A DNA stretch of 44,285 nucleotides from Candidatus Bathyarchaeota archaeon (GCA_003164295.1 PLTA01000019.1:8001-52285); one strand, 5' to 3'. Counted from the first letter of the stretch, positions 8,298-17,410 are shown. Numbers and translations: made by a program. Notes: generated by a model not told the origin, from the sequence alone.

Positions 8298-9374
8298 ATG
8301 CACAAAAAACTCTTGATTCCTGGCCCAACAGAGGTGAGCCAAGAAATGCTAAACGAGCAAACTCATTTTCTTATTGGTCATAGAGAAAAAGAATTCTCGG
8401 ACCTTTACGGTGGAATAACTGCTAAAATAGCCAATTTTTTTGAGTTACCTCCAGACTGCAAACCAACAATCACAACTTCGTCTGGTACATTGTGGTTTGA
8501 CATAATCGGCCGAAGTATCGTAAAACAAAAAGCGCTAGTTTGCGTCAACGGTGCCTTCTCCCAAAGATGTGCCCAAACCATAAAAGCATGCGGCAAAGAA
8601 ACTGACGTCTTAGAAGTAGAAATGGGAAAAGCAATTAAACCTGAAATGGTTGCAGAAAGACTTGCCGGAGGCAACTATGACACCTTAACGGTTTGTCACA
8701 ACGAAACCTCTACCGGCGTAAGAAGCCCCATAGCTGAAATTGGTAAAATGGTCCACAAAGAACACTCCGACATAATTTTTGCTGTAGATGCGGTTTCTTC
8801 GATGGCAGGCGACAAAACCTTGCCTTCTGAGTTTAATTGTGACATCATTTTTGGTTCTTCACAAAAATGCTTTGCCTTACCCCCAGGTTTAGCAATTGGG
8901 TTAGTTAATGATCGTGTGATTGAACGTGCCAAACAAATTCCCAACCGCGGTGCATATACAGACTTAGTAGACATATTTGAGTTTGAGAAAAAACATCAAA
9001 CACCTTTCACTCCAAATGTCTCACTACTATACGCTTTAAACAGACGAATGGATTTACTCCTAGAAGAAACATACGACAAGGTTTATCAACGACACAAAGA
9101 CATGGCAAACTATACCCAGCAATGGGCAAGAAAACACTTCGCAATGTTCCCAGAACCAGGTTACGAATCTATAACAGTCAGTTGTATTCAAAACACACAA
9201 AACAAAAACGTAAAAGACCTCAACCAAAAACTAGCAGAAAAAGGCTACATGATATCGGGCGGCTACGGCAAATTCGCTGACAAAACTTTCCGTATTGGAC
9301 ACATGGGTGAATGGAACCTGCAGGGAATCAAAGAAGTTATCGGTTTAATTGATTCAATTTGGGGTCTACAATAA
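8298..9374 (+). CDS. PLP-dependent class V aminotransferase (serine/alanine-glyoxylate type)
   Basis: About 358 residues beginning HKKLLIPGPTEVS, the usual start of the alanine-glyoxylate/serine-pyruvate aminotransferase family. TSSGTLWFD binds the PLP phosphate, VDAVSSMAGD contains the PLP-contacting Asp, and SSQKCFALPPG holds the Schiff-base lysine. ATG 8298 is chosen over the upstream TTG 8280 because GGAAGG sits 8 nt before it and family proteins begin there. Together with serA and a DUF1015 gene about 1.6 kb downstream it probably supplies the transamination step of phosphorylated serine synthesis, or serine/glyoxylate exchange. Substrate is inferred. Confidence 0.85.
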   Translation: MHKKLLIPGPTEVSQEMLNEQTHFLIGHREKEFSDLYGGITAKIANFFELPPDCKPTITTSSGTLWFDIIGRSIVKQKALVCVNGAFSQRCAQTIKACGKETDVLEVEMGKAIKPEMVAERLAGGNYDTLTVCHNETSTGVRSPIAEIGKMVHKEHSDIIFAVDAVSSMAGDKTLPSEFNCDIIFGSSQKCFALPPGLAIGLVNDRVIERAKQIPNRGAYTDLVDIFEFEKKHQTPFTPNVSLLYALNRRMDLLLEETYDKVYQRHKDMANYTQQWARKHFAMFPEPGYESITVSCIQNTQNKNVKDLNQKLAEKGYMISGGYGKFADKTFRIGHMGEWNLQGIKEVIGLIDSIWGLQ

Positions 9375-9427
9375 CCCCCTTTTTCAGTTAAATTCAGACT
9401 TCTACTTCTTCGAATCCTACTTTTCTA

Positions 9428-10672
9428 TTATTTTTTCTTTTTTAACGCCACTACAGCGAATGAAGCGCATGCCATAACGGCGACTAATGAGACACTCAGT
9501 ATTTGGCTTGGAAACTCTGCAACTGCTGGTGGGGATGGCTGAGGAACCGAAATTGCGCCAAAAGCATAAATGTTGTTGTCGTTTGAGCCGACGTAGACTA
9601 CGCCGTTGGCAACTGCAGGAGAGGAATCCACGAGGTTACCCGTACCGTAGCTCCATATGATCGTGCCCGTGGTTTCGTTTAAAGCGTAAACATTATTGTC
9701 ATCAGAGCCGATGTATATTACACCATTGGAGATTGCAGGAGAAGACTCCACTTCGTTATTTGTAGGGTAGCTCCATATTTTGCTACCGCTTGCAGCATTC
9801 AACGCGTAAACGCTGTTGTCTTGTGAACCCACGTAAACAACGCCGTTATCAACTGCTGGAGAACCAGCCACGTAATAGCCGGTGCCGAAGCTCCAGACTT
9901 TGCTACCTGTATTGGCATTGAGTGCATACACGTTATAGTCATCTGATCCAATGTAAACTAAGCCATTAACAACTGTTGGAGATGAATCTACTTGGTCACC
10001 AGTTCCAAAGCTCCATTCTTTGGCGCCTGTTGCAGCATTCAAAGCATAAACGTTATTGTCTTCTGAGCCAACGTAAACCACGCCGTTGGCAACGGCGGGA
10101 GATGAAACTACATAGTTACCGGTTCCATAGCTCCATACTTTTGATCCGTTATTGGCGTAAAGAGCATAGACATTGTTGTCGTCTGAGCCAAAGTAGACAA
10201 TGCCATTAACAACTGTTGGAGAAGATTCAACCTGTCCGCCTGTTCCATAACTCCATATTTTGGCGCCAGTGACAGCATTTAATGCATAGATATTGTTGTC
10301 TTCTGAACCAACGTATACTACACCATTGACAACTGTTGGAGACGAATCTATAGAATTGCCTGTTTTGTAACTCCAAATATAGGTGCCTGTGGCAGCGTTC
10401 AAAGCGTAAAGCTTGTCGTCATCTGAACCGACGTAAACCACGCCGTTCAAAGCTGCGACTGAAGAGTAATCCACAGATTTCCCAGTTGTATAAATCCAAA
10501 GTCGCACGTTTGTAAGGGGTTCTGTTGAAGTTGAGAGGCCAGTGTGAGTTATGTCGTGATGGAGTGTGGGCCACCAATCCACTGAAGATTGCTGCGCCTT
10601 CACTTCTGCGAAAGCTGAAAACATTGATAAGAATAAAAGCCCCACGAGAACCACCTGGAATAGTCGCTTCAT
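9428..10672 (-). CDS. Secreted PQQ-like beta-propeller protein, membrane anchored
   Basis: A 414-residue protein. Residues 1-27 are a signal peptide. About eight tandem 40-residue blades follow, each with VVYVGSDDNNVYALNA and G-x-IWSYGTG-x2-V-x-SSP, the tryptophan-docking pattern of PQQ-type beta-propellers. The C-terminus has a short proline-rich spacer, AEFPS, a transmembrane helix and KKKK, a typical archaeal surface-protein anchor. The repeats are also visible in DNA as units of about 120 bp. It probably acts as an extracellular scaffold or binding protein; real PQQ enzyme activity is unlikely because no catalytic domain is present. It sits on the opposite strand between the serine-pathway genes. 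Confidence 0.88.
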   Translation of the reverse strand: MKRLFQVVLVGLLFLSMFSAFAEVKAQQSSVDWWPTLHHDITHTGLSTSTEPLTNVRLWIYTTGKSVDYSSVAALNGVVYVGSDDDKLYALNAATGTYIWSYKTGNSIDSSPTVVNGVVYVGSEDNNIYALNAVTGAKIWSYGTGGQVESSPTVVNGIVYFGSDDNNVYALYANNGSKVWSYGTGNYVVSSPAVANGVVYVGSEDNNVYALNAATGAKEWSFGTGDQVDSSPTVVNGLVYIGSDDYNVYALNANTGSKVWSFGTGYYVAGSPAVDNGVVYVGSQDNSVYALNAASGSKIWSYPTNNEVESSPAISNGVIYIGSDDNNVYALNETTGTIIWSYGTGNLVDSSPAVANGVVYVGSNDNNIYAFGAISVPQPSPPAVAEFPSQILSVSLVAVMACASFAVVALKKKK

Positions 10673-10740
10673 TTTAGTTCATCTTGAAACTCGTTTAACT
10701 TAGTTGCCGCTTTTATAATTTTCCAATTAGAGATGGCACG

Positions 10741-10905
10741 ATGCAAGTTCTTTTAGGGAAGGCTAGACATTTAGCTTTAGAAAATTCCACTGCAAATATT
10801 ACATTGGGTTTGGCGGTTAACCCGCGGATTGTAAATCAAACAAAACAAGTCAATTCAAGCAGTTTTGGTTATGCTAAAGGTTTTATTAGTCGAATACTAG
10901 TTTAA
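10741..10905 (+). CDS. Possible leaderless 54-residue ORF
   Basis: This ATG lies about 27 nt downstream of the centre of a good TATA box (TTTATAAT at about 10712-10719), exactly where a leaderless transcript would start. The ORF encodes MQVLLGKARHLALE and continues to a TAA with no recognisable domain. No Shine-Dalgarno is present. It could equally be an untranslated leader of serA or noise. I recognise nothing in it. Confidence 0.2.
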   Translation: MQVLLGKARHLALENSTANITLGLAVNPRIVNQTKQVNSSSFGYAKGFISRILV

Positions 10906-10945
10906 ACCGAAATCACTATAGACGCTTGAAAACTGGGGGATTAAA

Positions 10946-11842
10946 GTGACTTTCAAAATCCTTGTAAGTGACAAGATTTTCGATGAGGGCATAAGGCTTC
11001 TTGAAGAAAAAGGCTATCAGGTTACTTGTGCGTGGGATAAGCCAAAAAGTGAGCTTCCCAAAATAATCGGTGATTATGATGTTTTAATCGTGCGGTCAGC
11101 AACCAAAGTTAAAGGCGAAATCCTGGAGAATGCAAAAAATCTCAGGGTAATTGGGCGCGCAGGCGAAGGATTAGACAACGTAGATTATGAAAGAGCAAAC
11201 ATCTTAGGCATAAAGATCGTCAATACCCCACATGTCTCTTACATGAGCGTCGCGGAATTAACCATTGGGCATTTGCTGGCACTTGCGAGAAATATCGTGC
11301 AGGGAACCACAAGTCTTCGTGAAGGTAATTGGGAAAAAGAAAAATTAATTGGTACAGAAGTTAACGGCAAAATCCTGGGCGTTATCGGCTGCGGTTTTAT
11401 AGGGAAAACGGTTGAGCGCTTAGCTTTGTCTTTGGGCATGAGGGTGCTTCCCGTTGAAGAATGTGTTTACGATCGTTTTGTGCCTCTTGGTGAAATGCTG
11501 CCCCAAGCTGACTTCATTACTATTCACGTGCCTTTAACACCTCATACTCATCACATGATTTCCACAAAAGAATTTAACCTTATGAAGGATGGTGTGATGC
11601 TTATTGATTGTTCTCGCGGTGGAGTAATTGATCAAGAAGCGCTCTACGAAGCTTTGGTTTCTGGAAAAGTTAAGGGCGCTGCATTGGATGTTTTTGAAGA
11701 GGAACCGCCCAAAAACAACAAGCTTTTAACATTAAACAATGTGATTGCCACGCCGCACATGGGTGCTCAAACGTATGAAGCCCAGTTTAAGGCAAGTATA
11801 CAAATAGCTAAAGCTGTTATAGAAGCGCTGGAAAAAACTTGA
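10946..11842 (+). CDS. serA: D-3-phosphoglycerate dehydrogenase, short form
   Basis: A 298-residue D-2-hydroxyacid dehydrogenase. It starts at GTG 10946 with GGGGG just upstream. IGRAGEGLDNVD is the SerA substrate-domain signature. VIGCGFIGKTVE contains the NAD-binding G-x-G-x2-G. DCSRGGVIDQEAL and ALDVFEEEPP precede the catalytic histidine in ATPHMGAQT. The C-terminal ASB/ACT regulatory domains found in longer SerA proteins are absent, so feedback control by serine is unlikely. It catalyses the first step from 3-phosphoglycerate to serine and is followed after 10 nt by a DUF1015 gene. Confidence 0.92.
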   Translation: MTFKILVSDKIFDEGIRLLEEKGYQVTCAWDKPKSELPKIIGDYDVLIVRSATKVKGEILENAKNLRVIGRAGEGLDNVDYERANILGIKIVNTPHVSYMSVAELTIGHLLALARNIVQGTTSLREGNWEKEKLIGTEVNGKILGVIGCGFIGKTVERLALSLGMRVLPVEECVYDRFVPLGEMLPQADFITIHVPLTPHTHHMISTKEFNLMKDGVMLIDCSRGGVIDQEALYEALVSGKVKGAALDVFEEEPPKNNKLLTLNNVIATPHMGAQTYEAQFKASIQIAKAVIEALEKT

Positions 11843-11852
11843 GCTGAAATCC

Positions 11853-13130
11853 TTGGTTGACATTAGACCCTTCAAAGCAATTCGTTACACGGAAAAAGCA
11901 GGAGATCCAGCCAACCTTATCAGTCAACCGTATGATAAAATAGACCCAGAAATGCAGAAAGAATACTATCAAAAATCACCATATAATTATTGCCGAGTCA
12001 TTTTGCCCATGGAAGAAAACAAGTACCAAATAGCCCACCAGCGACTTGAGCAATGGCTAAAAGAAGGCATATTAGCCAGGGAAAGTGAACCCGTAATTTT
12101 TGTTTCCCGTCAGGAATTTAGTTTAGATGGAAAAAAATATGAGCGCACAGGATTAATCGTAGCTTTACGGCTCTATTCTTACAGCGAAAACATGGTTTTT
12201 CCACATGAATTCACGTATAAAGCGCCCAAAGCTGACCGATTAAACATGTTACGTGCCGTACAGAAAGATCTTGAACCAGTTTTTCTGATTTACTCTGATA
12301 CAGAAAGAAAAACAATCAATTTCATTGACGAAGTAGCTAAGACAAAGCCCATAATCCAAGTTACAGACCTGCTCAAGGTTAAACATACGGTTTGGATAGT
12401 TGCCGACAAACAGAAAATAAAGCAGTTGCAAGCCGATTTCAGCGGGAAATCTATGGTGATAACGGATGGGCATCACCGATATGAGAGTGCATTGACTTAC
12501 CGAGATGAAATGCGTAGCAAAGTAGATTGGACTGAGAATTCGGCATTCAATTTTTACATGTGCTATATTGTTCCAGTTCAAGAAAAAGGACTTGTTGTTT
12601 TGCCCACGCATCGACTTCTCAAAGAGTTTAAGTTAAATAGCGAAGTTTTGGATGAGTTCAAACGTTTCTTTGAAGTTACTGAAATTATGCCAACAGTAGA
12701 TGCTTTGGAACAATTTTTGAAGAGCCATTTTAACGAACATGCATTCTGCGTCTATAGTGGCTTACATGCTTATGGTTTAACACTTAAGCATAACGAAGAT
12801 GTTTATGATTTTGTTAACGCCAACGTTTCGAAAGAAACAAAAATCTTCGATGTCGTCATACTTCGTGATATAGTTTTTAAGCATATTCTGAAAACGGGGC
12901 AACTAAACATAGATGAACACATCCTCTATGCACGGTGGACCACAGACGCAGTGGAAAAAGTCGACCGCGGCGAAGCAAGCATCGCATTTCTAGTTAACCC
13001 GATAAGTGCCCAAACTGTTATGGAGATAGCTCAGCAACATGAACTTTTGCCTGAGAAAAGCACTGATTTTTATCCTAAGATGGTTTCGGGTTTAATGATG
13101 ATGGATATTTCAGCTAACGAAAAACTTTAA
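11853..13130 (+). CDS. DUF1015 protein, serine-pathway associated
   Basis: A 425-residue protein starting at TTG 11853, with DIRPFKAIRYT, SQPYDKI near residue 25, and the family signature TDGHHRYESALTYRDEM at about 203-219. DUF1015 (COG4198) genes are recurrently next to serA and an aminotransferase in bacteria and archaea, as here. The histidine-rich motif suggests a metal- or phosphate-binding active site, but the reaction is not established to my knowledge. Tight spacing behind serA implies one operon. A role in serine or phosphoserine metabolism is inference. Confidence 0.82.
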   Translation: MVDIRPFKAIRYTEKAGDPANLISQPYDKIDPEMQKEYYQKSPYNYCRVILPMEENKYQIAHQRLEQWLKEGILARESEPVIFVSRQEFSLDGKKYERTGLIVALRLYSYSENMVFPHEFTYKAPKADRLNMLRAVQKDLEPVFLIYSDTERKTINFIDEVAKTKPIIQVTDLLKVKHTVWIVADKQKIKQLQADFSGKSMVITDGHHRYESALTYRDEMRSKVDWTENSAFNFYMCYIVPVQEKGLVVLPTHRLLKEFKLNSEVLDEFKRFFEVTEIMPTVDALEQFLKSHFNEHAFCVYSGLHAYGLTLKHNEDVYDFVNANVSKETKIFDVVILRDIVFKHILKTGQLNIDEHILYARWTTDAVEKVDRGEASIAFLVNPISAQTVMEIAQQHELLPEKSTDFYPKMVSGLMMMDISANEKL

Positions 13131-13206
13131 GCTAACTAGCTACAGGGAAACTATTATAAGCGCTAACTTAAAGAACAGACAGCCTAATTAAAATGATGAA
13201 AAAAGA

Positions 13207-13971
13207 ATGGACGGAAAAATGGAAACAACAATTAATGAGATACCAAATCCACCACCAGCTGTACCTGAAATTTCTCCAATGAAAAAATACGTCGCTGAGC
13301 TGATTGGAACTATGGTGCTTGTGCTTATAGGCTGTGGCAGTGCTGTTATTGCTGGTCAAATCCTTGGAGTGCAATATGCTTACTTAGCAATAGCTTTTGC
13401 TTTCGGTCTTGCTGTATTAACTATGGTTTATGCGATAGGCGGAATTTCTGGTTGCCACATTAATCCGGCAATTACGATATCGATGTTGGTCGCGGGAAAA
13501 ATAAGCGTAAAAGACACAATTTTCTACGTTGTTTTTCAATGTATTGGCGCTATAATTGGAGCAGGTATACTTTACGCGATAGCATCTGGTAACCCAGCTT
13601 ACAGCTTAGCAGCTAATGGCTTGGGCGCAAATGGCTACGGTAGTGCTTCTATAGGTAATTACTCCTTGGCTGCTGTCTTCATTACCGAAGTAGTCCTAAC
13701 TTTCATATTCGTACTAGTAGTTCATGGCTCTACTCACGACAGGGTACCTAAAGGGTTCGCTGGAATATCGATCGGCTTAAGCTTAGTACTTATGCACATT
13801 GTTGCAATACCAATAGATGGAACATCAGTTAATCCTGCAAGAAGCCTTGGACCAGCAGTCTTTGCCGGCAGCATAGCACCGTATACCGCGTTAAGTCAAC
13901 TCTGGGTCTTCTGGGTTGCTCCAATAATCGGCGGAATCATAGCTGCAATAGTTTGGAAGCTCTTCAAGTAA
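13207..13971 (+). CDS. MIP-family aquaporin
   Basis: A 254-residue protein with a 26-residue polar N-terminus and six membrane helices. It has two half-helix NPA boxes: SGCHINPAITIS (about 82-93) and GTSVNPARSLGPA (about 200-212), with the selectivity-filter Arg after the second NPA. The NPARSLGPA form resembles water channels of the AqpM/AqpZ type rather than glycerol facilitators (NPARD). The cysteine next to the first box is unusual. The start may be ATG 13207 or ATG 13222. It stands alone, with the DUF1015 gene on its 5' side and a microsatellite-bearing region on its 3' side. Confidence 0.93.
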   Translation: MDGKMETTINEIPNPPPAVPEISPMKKYVAELIGTMVLVLIGCGSAVIAGQILGVQYAYLAIAFAFGLAVLTMVYAIGGISGCHINPAITISMLVAGKISVKDTIFYVVFQCIGAIIGAGILYAIASGNPAYSLAANGLGANGYGSASIGNYSLAAVFITEVVLTFIFVLVVHGSTHDRVPKGFAGISIGLSLVLMHIVAIPIDGTSVNPARSLGPAVFAGSIAPYTALSQLWVFWVAPIIGGIIAAIVWKLFK

Positions 13972-14065
13972 CCTTAAAATTCAATCTTTCTTTTTTTTTA
14001 GAATTATTTTCATTCTTATTTGTTGATGTTTTTGAATACATTTTCTTTTTGGAGGTGACGCTTTT

Positions 14066-14116
<51 letters not shown>

Positions 14117-14283
14117 AGTAGTGGGTCTCTTTAGGTCAAAATATATGCGTTTTGTCAGTACAATTGTATATACAGAATAAGAGTTGTGGTATTTTGATTT
14201 TGAAAATTTCTTTAGACTTCTGTTACTCTGAGGCTAAAATTGTGGTATTATCTATCAGTCCATTCGTAAAAAATATCTAATAA

Positions 14284-14430
14284 TTATTTAATGAATTTAG
14301 TGGCATGTCTCTTGAACTTCTTTTTGCAAGCAAGACTGCAAAAATGAACTGTTTCACCCTCATAAGTAATTTTGAATTTCGCAGTTTCCTCATTAAGAAC
14401 CATGCCACAAACTGGATCTCTAAACGACAT
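14284..14430 (-). CDS. YHS-domain metal-binding small protein
   Basis: A 48-residue protein starting MSFRDPVCGMVLNEE, with HFCSLACKKKF at 29-39. This is the complete YHS domain: D-P-V-C-G-M, then F-C-S-x2-C-x3-F. Such domains bind heavy metals or copper and occur in metal-transporting ATPases and as free small proteins. The start ATG at 14430 has GTGAGG about 13 nt upstream. It is a separate single-domain gene, probably a cytosolic metal carrier or sensor. No metal transporter lies nearby, so the metal is unknown. Confidence 0.82.
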   Translation of the reverse strand: MSFRDPVCGMVLNEETAKFKITYEGETVHFCSLACKKKFKRHATKFIK

Positions 14431-14557
14431 TATTTACTTTTAAGCCTCACGAAATCATTCTACTTTCTGCCTTTTATGGTTAATGGTGGAGAAAACTAAA
14501 ATGTCGTTAAATTTAGAGTTAAACAGTTTATGAGGCTAAAGTTAACTTCTTTTTTGT

Positions 14558-14833
14558 CTAATCGTCTTCTGAATCTTCTTTAGCTAATTCAACTGAAATT
14601 GAGTCATCGTGGCTGATTGCGTTTTTTCGGGTTTCTTTTTTGCTTGGCGGTTCCTGCTCTCGTCCTTGCATGAATCCTTCTTCGGCAGCAGTTACCTCAT
14701 CATCCTCCAACATCGTTTCTCTCTCCTCAGTGTCGTAGATGTCGTCTGTTTCTTCTTCCTTATCTTGTTTAGTTGGAGGCGGTCCTTCGTACAGGTACGG
14801 TGCTGGTTTTTTTCTTGCTTTAGATTTACTCAT
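14558..14833 (-). CDS. Acidic, disordered hypothetical protein
   Basis: A 91-residue protein from ATG 14833, chosen because GAGGAG precedes it; an upstream in-frame ATG at 14866 lacks such a site. The N-terminus SKSKARKKPAP is basic. The remainder is dominated by E, D, K, P and T (DKEEETDDIYDTEERETM), with no hydrophobic core, and should be intrinsically disordered. I do not recognise a family. The opposite frame is an uninterpretable mirror. It could be a nucleic-acid or chaperone partner, but nothing in the sequence proves it. Confidence 0.5.
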   Translation of the reverse strand: MSKSKARKKPAPYLYEGPPPTKQDKEEETDDIYDTEERETMLEDDEVTAAEEGFMQGREQEPPSKKETRKNAISHDDSISVELAKEDSEDD

Positions 14834-15523
14834 TTTATTTCTCCTCAATGTTAAACGTTCAAGCACTATCTCTGAAGGACAGAATACAATTCAATTACTT
14901 TTATGACTATGTGACTGAAGTACTACAACAACAACTGAAAACTGCCTTGATATGTAGCTGTGGTTTGATTGATGTTTTGATCTAAATTTTTTCTTTGTGT
15001 TTTGCGTTGGTTTTTTGAATTAGGCTTTGTGTTGTTTGTAGGTTGAGTGCAAATTAGTGTGGATTGGTGTGGAATAGTGCGTTCTAATGCAAATCAGTTG
15101 GAACTGTGATTAAATTAAGGGAGAATATTGTTCAGTTTGGTTCAAGTTGCATTTGTAATTTAGAGCTCAGAATGATTCTGGGTTGCGTCTTTATTCGTCG
15201 CCACGTGGTCACTACTTGCCACCAAAAGTCAACACAAGTTGGGCAAATAAGTTAAAATCAAATTTAGATAGAACTTGTTTTCTTTGCCATTGTGCACAGC
15301 CTTAGCAATTCTACTGAACCTGTGTTTTGGCGAAATTCAAATTTAGACTGACTCTGTTCATAATCTAGACAATTTTGCAAACGCCTAAAACAAAAATGTG
15401 TTATATGTAAACTATATTACCTTTTTCTAGTGAAAACAAGCTTTCCAGACGTATGCAATTGATTGAAATCTTGCTAAAGCTTTTTATACGCCCCGAACCA
15501 TTTTTGGGATGTCACATTAACTC
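14834..15523. other. Long intergenic region before helicase gene
   Basis: About 690 bp without a supported gene. It is AT-rich, with imperfect repeats such as TTGTTTGTAGGTTGAGTGC and clustered GTGTGGATTGG/TGTGGAATAG at 15055-15085. Near the right end, TTTTTATAC (15481-15489) is a good TATA box for the DEAD-box gene, with a predicted start near 15510. No tRNA or structured RNA was recognised. Confidence 0.5.
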
Positions 15524-15592
15524 ATGTATCACCCTAAAGCTCCTGAAGTTTTTAGAGAAATCATGAACAAGCTGTGGCAGGAGAAAAAATAG
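15524..15592 (+). CDS. Possible 22-codon leader ORF of the helicase gene
   Basis: ATG 15524 lies about 14 nt after the predicted transcription start and encodes MYHPKAPEVFREIMNKLWQEKK, closing with TAG at 15590. It is in the same frame as the helicase, whose ATG follows one codon after the TAG. Its last codons overlap the helicase Shine-Dalgarno GGCAGGAG (15576-15583). Translation through it could therefore open or block the helicase start. It might be a regulatory uORF or merely an upstream open frame. Confidence 0.3.
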   Translation: MYHPKAPEVFREIMNKLWQEKK

Positions 15593-15595
15593 TAT

Positions 15596-16753
15596 ATGCA
15601 AATTCAAACATTTCAGGATTTACCATTAACTGGGGAAATCCTAAGAAGTATAAAAGAGCTCGGGTTTGAGAGTCTTTTTCCAATTCAAGCCCAAGCAATA
15701 ATGCCCTTGCTTGAAGGCAAAGATGTAATTGGGCAAGCACAAACAGGAACAGGAAAAACCGCTGCTTTTGGCATTCCAATGGTTCAACGGTTAAACCGTG
15801 AAATTCGCGGAGTTCAAGGCTTAATTTTAGTGCCAACTCGCGAGTTAGCCGTTCAAGTAGCCGAAAACATGGCATCTTTTGCAAAATATGCAAGAGTCAA
15901 GGTTTTGGCTGTTTACGGTGGCGAATCAATCAACAAGCAAATCCACGCCTTATCAAGCGGTGTACAAATTGTTGTCGGGACACCTGGCAGATTAATCGAC
16001 CTTATGGAAAGGCGCGTATTAAATCTTGGAACCGTTAAAATGGTAGTTCTCGATGAAGCCGACCGAATGTTAGACATGGGTTTTATACAAGACATCGAAT
16101 TTATCCTATCAAAAACACCATGCGAAAGACAAACAAGCCTTTTTTCAGCAACAATTGAACAGTCAGTTATGCGCATCTGCAACAAATACATGAAAAACCC
16201 ACAGAAAATCCTAGTCAGCAAAGACGAAATCGCACTCACACAAATGAAACAGTACTATACAATCGTTAATCAACATGGTAAATTTGACACTTTATGCGAT
16301 ATAATCGGCAGTGAAGGCGTCAACAAAGCTATAGTTTTCTGTAGAACACGCAGAGAAACAAGCAGACTTTCAGATCAATTGTACCGAAAAGGATTCCGCA
16401 CACAAGCATTACACGCCGGATTTACTCAAGCACAAAGAGACCGCGCAATCAGCGACTTCCGCTGCGATAGACTTAGTTTGCTTATTGCAACAGACGTTGC
16501 GGCAAGAGGCCTAGATATCGAAGGCATAACACACATAATCAACTACGATGTACCAATGGATCCGCCAGTATATTTCCACCGCATAGGAAGAACCGCACGC
16601 AAAGGCGAAGAAGGAACAGCAATAACCTTAGTAAGCTACGGCGAAATGTCAGACTTCAACAACATCAAAGCCTTAACCAAAACTAAGATCGAAGAAATCA
16701 AATCATCATCTGCGTCTGGCAACGACGATTCACCAATTAAGAGCTTCTTTTAA
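15596..16753 (+). CDS. DEAD-box ATP-dependent RNA helicase
   Basis: A 385-residue protein with every helicase motif in order: FxDL at the N-terminus, Q motif FPIQAQA, motif I AQTGTGKT (about 45-52), Ia PTRELAVQ, Ib TPGRL, II DEAD, III SAT, IV VFCRT, V TDVAARGLD and VI HRIGRTAR. There is no extra N- or C-terminal domain beyond a short acidic/serine tail. Such minimal helicases unwind short RNA duplexes in ribosome assembly or mRNA turnover, often as cold-responsive proteins. The position before eL33 fits a translation-related role. The start is ATG 15596. Confidence 0.95.
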   Translation: MQIQTFQDLPLTGEILRSIKELGFESLFPIQAQAIMPLLEGKDVIGQAQTGTGKTAAFGIPMVQRLNREIRGVQGLILVPTRELAVQVAENMASFAKYARVKVLAVYGGESINKQIHALSSGVQIVVGTPGRLIDLMERRVLNLGTVKMVVLDEADRMLDMGFIQDIEFILSKTPCERQTSLFSATIEQSVMRICNKYMKNPQKILVSKDEIALTQMKQYYTIVNQHGKFDTLCDIIGSEGVNKAIVFCRTRRETSRLSDQLYRKGFRTQALHAGFTQAQRDRAISDFRCDRLSLLIATDVAARGLDIEGITHIINYDVPMDPPVYFHRIGRTARKGEEGTAITLVSYGEMSDFNNIKALTKTKIEEIKSSSASGNDDSPIKSFF

Positions 16754-16860
16754 ACCAGCTCTAATATCCCCTCCCTTAACCTCTTTAAAAAATCTAGATT
16801 AATCAACACATCTTTATTAGCCAGTTTACCGTAACAATGTAACCTGATTGGTGGATATTT

Positions 16861-17130
16861 TTGACTCAAACAATCCATGGAAGAATTACGAATTACAGAA
16901 CGGGGCCAAAATCGCAAACATCAAAAGAATGCTTAATCACGTTTGAAGCAGTCAACTCAGAAGCTTTAGCATGCAAACTTATCGGGCAAACTGTAGCTTG
17001 GACTAACGGCAGCAGCAAAATACTCGGAAAAATTAGAGGAGCACATGGCAAAAACGGCATGGTTCGGGTACGTTTTTCACGCGGAGTTCCAGGTCAAGCG
17101 ATCGGAACAATCGTTGAATTAAAAAACTAA
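16861..17130 (+). CDS. rpl35ae: Ribosomal protein eL33 (L35Ae)
   Basis: An 89-residue protein from TTG 16861, with GGTGG 5-6 nt upstream. The pattern HGRITNYRTGPKSQ, CKLIGQTVAW, ILGKIRGAHGKNGMVRVRFSRGVPGQAIG is that of the archaeal/eukaryotic large-subunit protein L35Ae, an OB-like beta barrel binding 23S rRNA. The family is absent from bacteria and present in only part of the archaea. It is followed by a T-run terminator and converges with the LysW-like gene. Confidence 0.93.
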   Translation: MTQTIHGRITNYRTGPKSQTSKECLITFEAVNSEALACKLIGQTVAWTNGSSKILGKIRGAHGKNGMVRVRFSRGVPGQAIGTIVELKN

Positions 17131-17151
17131 TTTTGGCTCAAAAAATAATTT

Positions 17152-17170
17152 GGTTTTTTTAATTATTTTT
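17152..17170 (+). terminator. T-rich terminator after eL33
   Basis: GGTTTTTTTAATTATTTTT just after the eL33 stop is the U-rich 3' end expected for archaeal intrinsic/FttA-assisted termination. It lies between convergent genes. Confidence 0.5.
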
Positions 17171-17222
17171 GCAATTTTGAAAATTGAAAATTATTTTATA
17201 AAACTTCGACTTGACGAATTAC

Positions 17223-17393
17223 TTAAAGTTCGCCGAAGTCTTTAGCTTCATAAACGTAATCTTCTAAACGAATTTTACCATCTTTAACGCACGCAGTATA
17301 GTCAGCTTCGCAAATTGGGCAAGCGACTATTTCACCATTTTTAAGATCTTCTTTTTTGAAGGTATTTCCACATTCAGAGCATTTTAGAATCAT
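17223..17393 (-). CDS. LysW-like zinc-ribbon protein
   Basis: A 56-residue protein from ATG 17393; a longer frame upstream only mirrors the aIF1A gene. It has a zinc ribbon, C-x2-C at KCSECGN and C-x2-C in [13 protein letters not shown], and a highly acidic C-terminus ending DFGEL. Size, zinc ribbon, the GEIV-CP-C core and acidic tail resemble LysW/ArgW, the amino-group carrier of archaeal lysine/arginine synthesis, but the strict C-terminal EDWGE is replaced. It follows aIF1A by 17 nt, so a translation-linked role is an alternative. Confidence 0.65.
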   Translation of the reverse strand: MILKCSECGNTFKKEDLKNGEIVACPICEADYTACVKDGKIRLEDYVYEAKDFGEL

Positions 17394-17410
17394 TTTTCTC
17401 AAACCTCTTT

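Noticed and set aside
9428..10672. Regularly spaced repeats of about 120 bp suggesting a CRISPR or satellite
   Set aside because: They are coding beta-propeller blades in one open frame, too long and too variable for a CRISPR repeat.
12249..12611. 120-codon minus-strand frame inside the DUF1015 gene
   Set aside because: Antisense shadow of a well-supported gene, no motifs.
15590..15592. TAG between leader ORF and helicase as a pyrrolysine codon
   Set aside because: The helicase family starts at the following ATG and no pyrrolysine genes or PYLIS-like element are visible.
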